A DNA stretch of 64,000 nt, from positions 53,170,968 through 53,234,967 of the forward strand of contig NC_060257.1 in NCBI RefSeq assembly GCF_921293095.1, in the 5' to 3' direction. The stretch is from Ischnura elegans. Its lineage: Eukaryota > Arthropoda > Insecta > Odonata > Coenagrionidae. Of this stretch, positions 1-10,610 are shown one piece after another (position 1 is the first letter of the stretch; every line of letters begins with the position of its first letter). Both the position numbers and the translations under genes were made by a program. Under the pieces are notes generated by a model. It was not told the DNA's origin and ran no database searches. It saw only the letters and a list, made by a program, of their open reading frames with translations.

Positions 1-112
1 ATGGCCGGTGACATAGTAATATTTTTTCACTATTCGATAGAAAAAATAATGAGCAACAACATATGTCAAAATAAGGGGAGGTTTTCGGGCATGTTTGAAA
101 TGATGGTTCCTC

Positions 113-2520
113 CTTAACGCGCCGCAATGTTACTTTGTTTCGTCGTCGTGACCTACGTACCAAATTTAAAGAAAGAAAAAACATCGGAGATAATTTTTGA
201 GAAGTTATCTTGTTTAAAATACAAAATTCCAGAGCAAATTATTGGCCGACAATTTTTTCCGTCGACATAAGTCGCATAAAAATAATTGTTAATGCGTTTC
301 TTTCTTAAATCTAGATGCATCAGTGGGTGCATTGCCGAAGTCTCGAGGACAATGGTGTTGCGTGTTGTCTTCGAAGGAATGGCTTTCAACGGAGGACGTC
401 ATGTTCTTTGATGTTCTTTACCTGCCGCTGCTCAAATGAAAATTTCAGATAAACGTCAGATATCACATTGCACAACGATAAGCTTCGTATACACGAGCTC
501 CAATTAATTTTGCATGAACACTCACTCACGCAAATATTTCTGTATACTTGTATTATTCTATGAAGACGTATTCACAGATTTTACTGGGGATTAGTTCATT
601 TCACCTTGTTGGTCCCACATCCAGACGCATTATTAGTTTCGTAGGTATTTTTAGAAGCAAATGGAAAATGGTTTGCTCATACGACTGTTTTTCCACAAAA
701 GGGCATCTCCAAACATTGTAAAGATTTTTCAAGAATTATACATTTTTAGAAATTGTTGTCAGTATATTGATTGCTTATCAATGGAAATTAAATCACAAAC
801 CTGAAAAAACTTTGCCACAGATTTAGTTTCTCATGTTATAGTCTATAGACAAGTGGCATAGTATGACGTTCAAGCGTTATCTCATGTGTGGCATTTTCAA
901 GGTTTTTTCATGAAATTTAAACTGTATGGATAAAGCAGTTCTTAAAAATAGAATGCTATGAAATGCATTTAAGAAGGTGTAAGATATAGGCGCTGGCCTA
1001 AGGGGATGAGAGGGTCTCCCACACGTTCAGCCGGCTGGTGCTCACTCGCTGATGTGCTGGTGGTCCCCTCAATGGTCTGCAGCTCGAAAATCTCCATATG
1101 CTATTGTTCGGTTTTCTCTAAGAGAATGGTGACGTCGGATTCTGGGTCACTTCCTTCCCCTTCGCTCTGCAATTCCTCAACTGTATGGGGTAAGGCGGAT
1201 GCGACTCTGAGGGAAGTGGGTGTGGTGGGATGATTTGTATCACCCATTTGCTCATTGGAAAAAAATCACTCACTCCAGTGAGTCGAGAAGGGACAACTAC
1301 GACCAGGATCTTCCTCGTGGGCGTTCTCTGCAGGGGGAACTCACATGTGAGCGGAATCCCTTGATGTGGTTTCAGATGGTTTTTTTGTTTCTAAGAGGGA
1401 TGTAACGTTTTCTTTAATTTCCACTTCTATTACTTAACAAATGATTTTTATAACACTTTATAAATAAACTTTACAATTTAAAACTCGTGAGCATAAACAA
1501 CATCAACAAGCCGCCATGACTATTATAATCCCATTTGTACTACCCGTACTGCCACTCACTGAACCGCTGCCATGGACTGCACCAGTGGGGATCTTGAGTT
1601 CTGCCGTATCCCTTTTCCTCCGGTCTCTTTCTCTCTCGTAGGCGCCTGCTTTTGGTCTGCGTCCTCTTCTTCTTTCTGCCGATCCTGAATTCTTCCGTAT
1701 TTCTTCCTCCGGTCTCTCAATACACCAGTACTTTAATTTATCTCCCAATCTCTTACAACACGTCTATCTCTTCCTTCTCTCCATACACGACTGCCCTTTT
1801 TCTTTTGCGTCCCTCACTACCATTATTGCCTCCCATTATTGCTTCCTCACTACTATTGTTAATTTTAATTCATTTAAATAAACAACATGGCAGCTTGTTT
1901 ACAGGGATCAATAGGGAAGCTGAATGGGCGCATTGCAGGGGGGGGGGGATTACTTCCATTAGTAGATAAGGGCCCTACCATGGATAATGGAATTTCTTCA
2001 CATCAACCCCTTAGTGCATGGCTCACTCAAGTACGCATATTGACCCAGACCCATGCTTCACCCCTTCTTAAGGCCTGGTTACACGATACATTAACACGTA
2101 CGGGTTAATGTCTGAATGTATGAACGCGAGAATGAATGCCAAAATGCACCGTGTAACCACCCAACTTGTGCGAATGCATGAATGGAAAATAGAACCTGTT
2201 CTAATTTGGTTCATGCATTCGTACATGTTCCGTTCCGGTCCACCAAAATCATTCACGCAAACGTACATTAACTTGTACGTGTTAATGTACCGTGTAACCA
2301 GGCCTTTAGGGCAGTGGACGGCTATGGCCAGACGGCGCCAGCGCTATGCATGAGGAGGACTACTGGGGGGTGCCAAAGATTTCCAGGCTGGAGGGTGCTC
2401 TGGGACACGTCCTGGTGGCCACTACCTTCTTTCGCTGGTTTCACATGTCCTTTTGTCGACAATTTTCCCTCATCCCTACAAATTTCCTCCTCAACTCTCG
2501 GAGATAGGCGTTGGTAAACT
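113..2520. repeat. Long dispersed repeat, copy A
   Basis: This segment recurs at 31345-34697. Both copies start at TTAACGCGCCGC, share long near-identical blocks (for example 113-420, 960-1160 and 2420-2520) and stop at the same place (GGTAAACTCAATT). Copy A lacks the 1.1 kb foldback element, the CATG palindromes and the hAT MITE carried by copy B, and instead holds its own MITE (2071-2305) and a pyrimidine-rich stretch around 1500-1870. I see no coding sequence that explains it. It could be a non-autonomous transposon or an old segmental duplication. Confidence 0.75.
2071..2305. mobile_element. 235 bp MITE with AGGCCTGG termini (copy 1 of 3)
   Basis: The termini are inverted: AGGCCTGGTTACACG at the left and CGTGTAACCAGGCCT at the right. 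TTA lies on both sides (2068-2070 and 2306-2308), which fits a 3 bp target duplication of the PIF/Harbinger kind. Relatives of the same size lie at 39724-39960 and 60745-60973. No coding capacity. The superfamily is inferred only from target length and sequence. Confidence 0.8.
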
Positions 2521-2700
2521 CAATTGAAAAGGTGTGGTACTTTGTCACACAATTTATTTAAGATGACTGGTTTCGTCACAGAGGCGACATCTTCAGGTGC
2601 AGAAATCGTTATTTTAATCTGTACCTCAAGATGTCGCCTCTGCGACGAAACCGGTCATCTTAAATGAATTGTGTGACAAAGTACCATACCTTTTCAATTG
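2521..2700. repeat. 180 bp foldback palindrome with hammerhead-like cores in both arms
   Basis: The left arm (2521 to about 2600) and the right arm (about 2621 to 2700) are inverted copies with only a few mismatches, starting CAATTGAAAAGG and ending CCTTTTCAATTG. Each arm carries a hammerhead-like core reading outward: minus strand 2565-2596 (CTGAAGA, stem GTCGC/GTGAC, GAAAC, CA, GTC) and plus strand 2625-2656 (CTCAAGA, stem GTCGC/GCGAC, GAAAC, CG, GTC). The plus core has C where the invariant G of CTGANGA is expected, so it should be inactive. It looks like head-to-head ends of a retroelement. Confidence 0.75.
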
Positions 2701-2701
2701 T

Positions 2702-3225
2702 TTACAATGGATTTTCACAAAGTTAAGCCTGAAACCATCGAGTTTATTGGTAAACTCTCCAAGTTCAGCATTATAATACTCGAAAGGGGAGTCATAGGAT
2801 GTCCGAAAATGATTTCATGTGGAGGGTACCCAGTACTCCTGTGTATTGTAGGCCGTTATGGTAAAAGGTAGCCAGGTATCACAGTCTGTGCCCACATCAT
2901 TAACCATTTAGCTGTGGGAGCATCAAAATTTTGCTGCCTCTGTGTGGGGTACATGAGCGGGGAAGATATTTTTCCATCGACCCCAGGCATGTGTCTAGCA
3001 GGTAGTAGACTCTCATAATCCAGGACTGCCCACCCTACCTCCTGACGACAGACCACATGAATACAATATGTCCTTACTTGTTAATTATGCAGGGATGGAA
3101 GACCCACCACCGATAGTTATAAGAAAGAGAGACCAATGCATTCAAATAATAAGTTTCCCCGGCTAATGGACAACAGCAAGATAAATAAAATTCCAAGGAA
3201 ATAAAAGGATTCATTGGAATTGTTT
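2702..3225. other. No gene recognised
   Basis: Single-copy-looking sequence between the palindrome and a gypsy-like relic. I found no convincing coding region, RNA or repeat end. Short minus-strand open frames at 2856-3486 may be eroded retroelement sequence continuing the integrase relic across the neighbouring MITE, but their residues do not match conserved motifs. Confidence 0.4.
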
Positions 3226-3526
3226 TCATCGTGAATTCTCTGCGGAGAATAGGGAGCTCTCTCTCAGAGAAGGGATAAACCAGGTAGGGCTTGCCGTGGT
3301 GAGGGTGCCTAGTCCTTGAAAGACGCATTTGTGCTCTCTGCCATTTGGTTTTGCCGAGTTCAAGCAATCCCGAAAGGATGGCAATAAAATCTTAAGGAAA
3401 GGCTGCCAGTGGTAAGAAAATCTGGTCAAACGTTGAAAAACGTTTTCCCTACACTCACCATGCAGGCCGTTCAAAAATATTACCACAGCCTAAAGGTTAA
3501 AATAATGGCTGAGGATGTCAGCATTA

Positions 3527-4175
3527 GGGTAGTTTCCTATTATTTTTTTTTTGCCTAAATCGAAAGATTATTACTCCTGGAGTACGTATTTCACGCTTTT
3601 AGATTTTTAAATGACGATACCTATTTTTTGCGATTAAATGAAAAGTGAAAATTTTCAAGCACGCGAAAACGCGACGTGTAAGTATGAATGCCGGGAAATC
3701 TCTATTTCTCGTTCCCGCTGCCGCCCTGTGAGGTGACCTTGAGGCGAGTTGAGCGCTGATACGACGATGGCTGCTTGCGGGTAGCTGAGTACCCTGCTGG
3801 CTGGTAGCGCTTGGCTTAAATAAGGATTATTAATACCTTATCAAATGAAGAAAACTTTCCGACCTTAGCCAGTTTTAATAGGTGATTATTAAGAGATGTT
3901 TCCCTGAGCTCTGCGCCTCATGCATGCATTGGTAACCTCAGACGATGTATAACTCCTATCCTCTCGTGTAGAAACTAGGTCCCTGTGACGTCACGTGGAG
4001 TGGAATCGCATGGGCGCCAATCTGGCCTTTTTCAAATGAGGATAAAATTTGACCCTTGCCATTCGTCTAAACTGGTATTTCAAAAACCAAATAATTTGTG
4101 TATTATGAATACACTAATGGTGGGTAACGAGTCGCAATCAATGCCTTTCGTTTTCTTTGATGAAGGAAACTACCC
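3527..4175. mobile_element. TA-target MITE family, copy 1 (649 bp)
   Basis: Inverted ends GGGTAGTTTCCT and AGGAAACTACCC are flanked by TA on both sides (3525-3526 and 4176-4177). That is the target duplication of Tc1/mariner/pogo-type elements. Interior landmarks shared by the family are the AAAGATTATTACTCCTGGAG block, a CATGCATGCATTGG block and GTGACGTCACGTGGAGTGG. This copy sits inside a gypsy integrase relic on the minus strand. It has no credible coding sequence; the short open frames repeated in each copy are by-products of repeat conservation. Confidence 0.88.
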
Positions 4176-4177
4176 TA

Positions 4178-4640
4178 TTGTCCTGTGCTTCCTCACAATC
4201 ATTCCGTTAGCCTGCAGGTGGTAAAGAGATGTGCGAAGCAAGGATATCTACATTAAATCCCTAGCTTTCAGAAAAAAATCTGATGTATAGTTGTTGCCTT
4301 GGTCCATAAGAATCCATGAGTCTGGCACACCAAATATTAAAATCCACTTTCTGACAAAGGCTGATGCAACCATCTTTGCCTTCTGATTTGGTAAAAGAAT
4401 CATTTCCAGATAATGAGAAAAATTATCGATAATAGGGAAAATGTATTTGTTACAATCCTCACTGCACAGAAGGGGCACAACGGTGTCCAATGATGCAAAA
4501 TCAAACGGCTTGCTTCAGGAGGGTAATCCTTTCAGTGATGCTCTCGTTTTTCCATAGGGACTCTGGCGTTTACACACGACACACTTCTTTGGAGTCTCTT
4601 TAACGTCCTTCACCATTCTGCACTACCACTGAATTGCTCC
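4178..4640 (-). pseudogene. Ty3/gypsy integrase fragment, broken
   Basis: Reading the minus strand from about 4640, the translation gives the end of an integrase zinc domain (CVVC), a stop, then the catalytic core with DTV, KYIFPIIDNFSHYLEM, SAFVRKW and DQGNNYTSDF, and past 4248 the block PPAG-NGMIVRKHRT, where families have HPQANGMVERxHRT. Of the DDE residues the two Asp are visible, but the Glu before RxH reads Val. Stops and a frame change make it non-functional. The coding trace is cut at 4177 by the MITE at 3527-4175 and seems to continue beyond it for about 30 bp (ADILSHYFN). A relic of an element different from the intact one at 9 kb. Confidence 0.75.
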
Positions 4641-5354
4641 TACTCTACCTACTGTGGGTCTGACCCCAAGGTGACCTGACTATAGGGGAGTTCGTGAAAA
4701 TTTTTTATCACATCCTCCTTCATGCTCTGTGGTATGACCACTTTGTTGCCATCTATCTACTGTCTTTTTATATGAAACGCCCCTCAATTAGGCCAACACG
4801 GTGGAGAATTTCCCCAAACTATTTCCATTATTTGCTGCAGCTTTTCTTTCTATTAAAATGAATATTGGAAGCTCATATATCTCATTATTATTACTGTATT
4901 TTAGTCAGGGGTGGTCTAAAGTGATTGGAGGTTCTCGGCTGGGGATCAAGATGGGGCCCACCTTGGTGGTGGATGTGGAAAATTTTAGGAAATTGCATGG
5001 TTGGTAATGTATTTTGACGCTGTTCTAGCCCTTAAAAAGTACATTAAAGTTAATTAAAAAATAGCAATTTTGTAAGAAAAATACTATGAAAAGTGATCAT
5101 TTCACAGCTTATAAAATTTAATCATGCACTATGGTTCTATTACCTATATTTTAGTGAATTTGTTCCTTGAACCTAATCATGAACCATGAAATCCAAAGGA
5201 CCTCTGAAATTACTTTTTTGAATAACCCTTTCAAAAAAGCATTCTCTTTGAGGTATCTTCTGACACCTTTACTTGATTTATTTTTTCATATAATCTATTA
5301 ACACTATGTTGTAAATAAAGCAAGTACATAATAAAAACGTAGTATTTTATGATA
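4641..5354. other. AT-rich spacer, no gene recognised
   Basis: No coding pattern, RNA fold or recognisable repeat end beyond the eroded retroelement to its left. It runs up to the next MITE copy. Confidence 0.4.
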
Positions 5355-6557
5355 AGGTGGTTTTTTTGTAATTGCCGAAATCGAAAGATCTGCTGGAGTA
5401 TGTATTTCACGCTATCAGATTTTTTTATGACGATATCTATTTTTTGTGATAATATGAAAAGTGAAAATTTTAAAGCATGCGAAAACGCGACGGCTAAGTA
5501 TGAATGCTGGGAAAAGCCCGTGTGATATCATTCTGGTTCTGTCTGCTACCGTGTGAGGCCACCTCGGTGCAGGGCTATGAGCGCCACTACGATGCAGGTT
5601 GCTTGCAGGTAGTGCTTGACTTAAATGAGGATTATAATCCTTATTTAAGTCAAGGGATAGGGTATTAATAATTATTAATTTCCTATCAGACGAAGGAAAC
5701 TTTCGGACCATAGGCAGTTATAATAGGTGATTATTAAGAGATGTTTCCCTGAGCTCTATGCCTCATGCATGCATTGGTAATCTCAGGCGATGTTAAACTC
5801 CTGACTAATCGTATAACATCTGGGCCCCTGTGACATCATGTGAAGTGGTATCGCATGGCCGCCAATCTGGCCTGTTTCAAATAAGGTTAAACGAGGGTGC
5901 TGCACCCGCTCCCAGCGGGCTTCCCCTGCTCTTTTCAATGCAGGTCCACAGAGGGATAGGCACGTTTCTAATTTTAAAATGTAGAAAAAAAAGGCAGGGT
6001 CTTATGTACAAATTTAATTGGAATTTTCATGCACAAATTGAGGTCAGAGGACCTCTTTAAACACAACATTGGAAGTAATTACACTATCCTCTGTTAAACG
6101 CACATGATGACTCATACTTACGTACCAACAGGAGACTTGAATGTGGAATCAGCCGCATTTTGATGAAAGTTATTTAAAGAATGCGAGATATTGTTGCAAA
6201 TGAACAAATGTATCAGTTTGTGCACCGTTAACATCAGGAATATTTACCGGTTGTTTTTTTTTTTAATTATTTAAAAACCAATTTTAGTAAACAATAGCAA
6301 TATTTAGGAAGTAAGATATGCTGTCGCATGTTCTCTGATAAATTCTGTGCATTTTGGTACCTCATTTGTAGAGTTTGGTTGCGTATAAGCTGAGAAAAAG
6401 GTATCTATACTGTAGAAATAATATACAAGATTGACCGTTAACATTCATCTAAACTGGGATTTCTAAAACCAAATAATTTGTATGCTATGAATAAACTGAT
6501 GGTGGGTAACGCATCGCAATCAATGCCTTTCATTTTCTTTGATGAAGGAAACTACCC
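5355..6557. mobile_element. TA-target MITE family, copy 2, split by an insertion
   Basis: The left part (5355 to about 5893) and the right part (about 6440-6557) match the two ends of the 3527-4175 element in order and orientation. The middle, about 550 bp, is foreign to the family. GTTAA flanks the insertion on both sides (near 5886 and 6439), a possible 5 bp target duplication. The terminal sequences are degraded (AGGTGG at the left, CTACCCTT at the right), so this copy is older than copies 1 and 3. The insert itself is not recognised. Confidence 0.7.
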
Positions 6558-6864
6558 TTTTCAAAAAAACTTTGCTTGAAGTACATAATCTGAGTCCTTT
6601 TTTGTTTGTAGTAGGGAGTTATGGCAGTGGTAATAAGATTCACACAGCGTTAGTTCAACAAGATATATTTGGATATAAACGGATACAACTCAATGGTACA
6701 TTAGGCACGAACACACAGAGAGACCACTAGCGTGCACCGGAAGTGTGCGCGCACACAATCGACAATCATCCAATACAATCGATAGTATCGAACAATTGAT
6801 ACAGGATCATAGCAGACAGACATAAGGAAACTATTGAGCACACCCTTCAACATTGTTACCCCTT

Positions 6865-7701
6865 TCATGTTCGCTTCACGTTAGACGCAAGCAATGTGGG
6901 GGGTACCCTAAGCTCGGGGCCTCCGGTGGTTGCCGACCTGGCCAGACTGCCCCTGATTTTAGTATTCCAGTGGTCATCATCATCTTTTGGGGGATTCTGC
7001 CCGTCGGCAGGTCCCCCACGCCAATGCTGTCTCCAATCCCTCCTGTCCTGGGCCATCTCCTTGAAATCTACATATCTTCCAATTTTTAAGTTGTCAATAA
7101 ACTTCAGCCTTCTCCTTCCCCTTCTTCTGATCCCTTCCACTGTTCCCTCCAAGGCTACATTCAAAATTCCATTCCCTCTCATCAAATGTCCCATCCAGTT
7201 ACCCTTCCTTGTATTTATTTTTTCCATGATCGTTCTTTTCTCTTCCTTCCTATTTAACACTTGCTCGTTGCTAACTTGATCCGTCCACTGTATTCCCTCC
7301 ATCTTCCTCCAAACCCACAGCTGAAACACCCCAATCCTGTCCCTGTCTCTCTTCCCCATCGTCCAAGTCTCAGATCCATATATAAACACACTCCACACAC
7401 AGCACTTCACCAATCTCTTCCTCAATTTTAATTCCAGTGCCTTGTTACACGAAGCTCTTTTCTTCTTCTTGAAAACTTCTTTTGCCATTCCTATCCTTCT
7501 TTTTATTTCTCCCATACTTTTCCAGTCTTCAGTTATCAAAGTTCCCAAGTAGCTGTAGGTTCTCACATTCTGTATTTCACCTTCTTTTGTCTTCACTCTC
7601 ATACCACCTACATTTCTAACTGTTATCACTTTAGTCTTTTTAATGTTTATTCTCATTCCATTAGTGTCCATTCCTTCCTCCAAACCTGTTACCAATATCA
7701 C
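6865..7701 (-). pseudogene. 5'-truncated non-LTR retrotransposon reverse transcriptase (C-terminal part)
   Basis: A 278-residue open frame shows the thumb and C-terminal signatures of LINE-type reverse transcriptases: TYSYLGTLITED, SVFIYGSETWTM, FQLWVWRKMEGIQWTDQVSN, GNWMGHLMRGNG and RRGRRRLKFIDNLK. The catalytic FADD region should lie upstream and is missing, so this is a typical 5'-truncated insertion. The reading frame is intact over its whole length, suggesting it is not very old. Related fragments lie at 60475-61090 and 61440-61495. The clade cannot be fixed from this piece; RTE/CR1/Jockey-type elements all carry similar C-termini. Confidence 0.85.
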
Positions 7702-7755
7702 TGCAATGACACTGGTAATACATATTGAATTTGCATCATTTGAGAACCACTAAGT

Positions 7756-8160
7756 CAAGGGTGTCAAACACGCGGCCCGCTCCCTTACAATCTGCGGCCC
7801 GCGGCACCATGACTTCTTCAATTGCAAACGGCACTTCCTTTGCTCCTTTAAGATTTACAGCTCTTGCAGTTGGAAGATCAAAACTTACTGGCACTTCATC
7901 CATATTACCCACATGCATTTCTTCATGCAATAGTACAGGAAAAGAGGTGTCAAGTATCTGGGAGTATTAGTACCAGGGATTAAAGTAAATACACTTTTTC
8001 TTCTCTTCCAGTTGCCTTTATAAATAGGCAATAATAATTATAATATAGTTGTGGTAGTATTTTATATAATTCTCCTGTTATTGGCCCTGAAATATGCGGC
8101 CCTCGAGCTGTATGAGTTGGCTAATGTGGCCCGCCAAGGTGAATGAGTTTGACACCCTTG
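7756..8160. mobile_element. 405 bp hAT-type MITE with 8 bp target duplication
   Basis: The ends CAAGGGTGTCAAACACGCGG and GAGTTTGACACCCTTG are inverted repeats of the well-known hAT type. The 8 bp CACTAAGT is present exactly on both sides (7748-7755 and 8161-8168), the duplication length expected for hAT transposases. Subterminal GCGGCCCG and CGGCCCTC motifs are inverted as well. There is no transposase, so mobility would depend on one elsewhere in the genome. Confidence 0.93.
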
Positions 8161-8289
8161 CACTAAGTGGTCTCCACTCCCATCTTGGACTTCCCTCTTC
8201 AAATCACAAAATGGCTTACTCCCTTCTGTCCTATCCAAAAATCCTATACTCTTCCTCTCCGTTCCCCGCCTTCCAAGCATTCTTCCCTC

Positions 8290-8490
8290 CATAATCAATT
8301 CACTTTATATTTGCGGGTGAGCTTTCGTGAGAGCCCACACACTCGTGGAAGGTTGATGGTTTGAGGCGTAACTTTGTGAAAGTTATTCATTATGAAAAAT
8401 TAAAAAGAATAAACTTTGTGCTTCCACATGAATATTTATTCACACATTTACCCAACCATGGTTTCAACGTGAGACGTCATCATCAGCAGG
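8290..8490 (-). repeat. Dispersed repeat end carrying a hammerhead-like motif
   Basis: On the minus strand, 8486 down to 8454 reads CTGATGA, then a stem-loop (GACG-TCTCA-CGTT), GAAAC, CATG and GTT: the full conserved core of a minimal type I hammerhead with a very short stem III. The flank through 8420 (CATGAATATTTATT) matches the plus-strand copy beside 16693-16725. The block TTTGCGGGTGAGCTTT at 8310 recurs near 40112. Penelope-like retroelements and retrozymes are known to carry such ribozymes; the family here is inferred. Confidence 0.6.
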
Positions 8491-9005
8491 GGTGCCGACT
8501 TACAAAAAATATTGGGGGGGCCCAAACTGGGTATCTTGCCCCGTGAAATTTTATAAGTAGTGAGTTTTAAGTTTTTTAAGCATTTTAGAAGAGTTGTATG
8601 ATCAACATTAGAACCCTGATAACTCGAATCTCGATATCTGGACACTCAGGGGAAAATCGACAAGCTTGGCACATTTTTTCCTCACACCCATAACGAATTT
8701 TTGAGGGGGCTCAGGCCCCATGAAGTTGGCACTTGTACTTACATTCTTGCTTGTACGTTCCAATGACAACATTGTAAACAACTTTTTGCATGCCTCCCAC
8801 TCCTAAAGTCCTGGGCTAATGACATGATGAACCCTTTGGCCTCTCTCTCACCTGAACCCCCCCTCCACCTGCCATACCCTGCCTAAGGGAACCTTCTCCC
8901 TCTACGTTCTTTCCACCATATGACCAAGTTCCTTCCCCCCTCCCTCATATCTGTTGACCAATCCGTTCAACCTAGTTACCTTCCTCCCTCCCCCTCCAAG
9001 CCTGG
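8491..9005. other. Eroded repeat sequence, no gene
   Basis: It contains a MITE-like fragment (8500-8720, with GGGGGGCCCAAACTGG, TTTTGAGGGGGCTCAGGCCCC) and a pyrimidine-rich stretch (8820-9003). The last four bases, CTGG at 9002-9005, are the target duplication of the retrotransposon that follows. Confidence 0.5.
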
Positions 9006-9615
9006 TGTGGTAATCGGAAGATACTCTGCGTGGCGGGAAAGGAGGCGGGACGCTACTTTTCCCGCCCTAGGGTGCGTGGGTCCAAGTAGCATTTCTTAGA
9101 ATTCGGACCACGCCCGAGGGTACTCTACCCTTTCCCGCTGCGGCCCCTTTCCCTCCACCCGCACACCCAGAAAATAGCTATATAGGGCAGAAATTGTGGC
9201 CCGCGGTGGACAGTTTTTCGTGGCAGTACAGCAAGTGCGGAGTGCTTGGGCAGAGCGAGTTCGTCGTTCGGGGACTGCTGCGACTCTCCTCCGGGGACTC
9301 TTCGGGACCTAGACGCGGGAGCTGCGGTAGATCTCGAACGACGACTCGAGTGGGAATCGAGCCGGGTACAACAAGATCCACGTACATCGGCACCCCCTCT
9401 CCCTACTCGCCGCCACGTAAGTTCTCTGCCCAAGCATTCCACCTCCGTGCGCGCCAGCCTCAAATCCCCCCCGGTGCAAGTGCAAGAACTGAATAAGAAC
9501 GAACAATAAATACTGTGTTAATTACTCCCAAATGAGCATTTGATTCGCTCCCCCTTCGGGACCTTATCCAGACCGAAGACCTACCAGTAGGTAGCAGTGT
9601 CGTCCAGTCGCGACA
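9006..9615 (+). repeat. 5' LTR
   Basis: 610 bp, TG...CA ends. A TATATAG box lies at 9179-9185 and a polyadenylation signal AATAAA at 9505-9510, which gives a plausible U3-R-U5 layout. It matches the 3' LTR except for a 3 bp indel in the CGACGACTCGAG stretch near 9350 and one C/A change near 9415. Short open frames on both strands inside the LTR recur in both copies and are not genes. Confidence 0.96.
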
Positions 9616-9618
9616 TTT

Positions 9619-9631
9619 TGGTGTCAGGTGG
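9619..9631 (+). other. Primer-binding site, probably tRNA-Leu
   Basis: TGGTGTCAGGTGG starts three bases after the LTR. Its complement ends in CTGACACCA. Many eukaryotic tRNA-Leu species end in TGACACCA, so tRNA-Leu is the likely primer. The match beyond nine bases is not checked. Confidence 0.7.
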
Positions 9632-9758
9632 AAAATTAATTGTAATTTTCGGGAGCTAGTTTTACAGTGAATAATCTAAAGGACATTTATTCCGATTTTT
9701 TGTTATTTTCGTGCTTTATTTTATTTTTGTTTGTGTTGAATTTTGGTATTACTTCACT

Positions 9759-10610
9759 ATGGCCTGGCCGCAGGAAAATTTTATTTTCAAACAAAACACG
9801 AATCCATTATTTCGGCAGGAGCATAGCGCGGATTTAATTGATTTTCGTCCATCAGTTAATACTATAACCCCAAATCATTCTGAAAATTTACCTAATCCGC
9901 CATCCACGTCACCTAACTCCGCCATCCCTCACACTCTTGGGGGACAAGTATATTTTATTCCGCTATTCAGTGGGGATGATGACATATCGGTAGAAACTTT
10001 TTTCGAAAAATTAGATTTAATTCGCAATTTAAGTGCTTGGACCGAACATCAAACGTTATGTGTCGCGCGCTTACGCTTGGCAGGATCCGCTGCTGAATAT
10101 GTCTCTGCTAATCCACACGTAGGCAAAAGCTTCAGTGATTTTCTTAGATACTTAAAACAAAGATTTTCTGCCCGCATTTCACCTCTGTCTCTCGAGCGCT
10201 TATTTTCCTGCTGCACTCAGCAGCCTTTGGAAACAGTAGCAAACTACGCAACACGGCTTCGGAAAATTGCAAGGCAATTGCTTGAAACACTCGCGGATCC
10301 GTCCTCGGAAGTGGCCACGGCGATGATAGGAAACAGGCTTCTTTTGCAATTTTTGTCGGGATTACGAGAAGAAATAGGTCGCTTTGTGCAAGTCAGACAC
10401 CCAAAGAGTATGTTAGAGGCCGAAGAGTATGCTCTGCAGGAGGAAGCGACTGTGAAGAGTTACGCCGCCAAAAAAATAGACGCGCAGTATGTGCATATGT
10501 TGGATAGCTTTCCCTATGATAGCCTTCCACATCCCTTTACCCCAAGCCGGGAGAATACCCTCACTCTCCCTTTCTTCGTCCAGCTTTCCTCAAGTGAACC
10601 ACATCCCTGA
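9759..10610 (+). CDS. gag: gag, capsid part (frame ends early)
   Basis: The first Met followed by a typical capsid is at 9759 (MAWPQENF); an earlier Met at 9711 adds a hydrophobic stretch unlikely to be coding. The residues show a Ty3/gypsy capsid: the block FFEKLDLIRNLSAWTEHQ, then LRLAGSAAEYV, FSDFLRYLKQRF and LLQFLSGLREEIGRFV, ending in an acidic helix (AEEYALQEEA). This frame stops at 10610 before the zinc knuckles, which lie in the +1 frame. Since related gag proteins continue straight into the knuckles, I read this as a small indel between about 10560 and 10610. Translation of the rest of gag and pol from this copy would be lost unless ribosomes shift. Confidence 0.85.
   Translation: MAWPQENFIFKQNTNPLFRQEHSADLIDFRPSVNTITPNHSENLPNPPSTSPNSAIPHTLGGQVYFIPLFSGDDDISVETFFEKLDLIRNLSAWTEHQTLCVARLRLAGSAAEYVSANPHVGKSFSDFLRYLKQRFSARISPLSLERLFSCCTQQPLETVANYATRLRKIARQLLETLADPSSEVATAMIGNRLLLQFLSGLREEIGRFVQVRHPKSMLEAEEYALQEEATVKSYAAKKIDAQYVHMLDSFPYDSLPHPFTPSRENTLTLPFFVQLSSSEPHP

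Noticed and set aside
3985..4224. A recurring open frame also at 5830 and 18584
   Set aside because: It follows the conserved MITE sequence in each copy and has no domain; conservation is of the repeat, not of a protein.
9125..9509. Open frames on both strands in the LTRs (also 16166-16547)
   Set aside because: They are mirrored in both LTRs, overlap each other in several frames and come from GC-rich LTR sequence.
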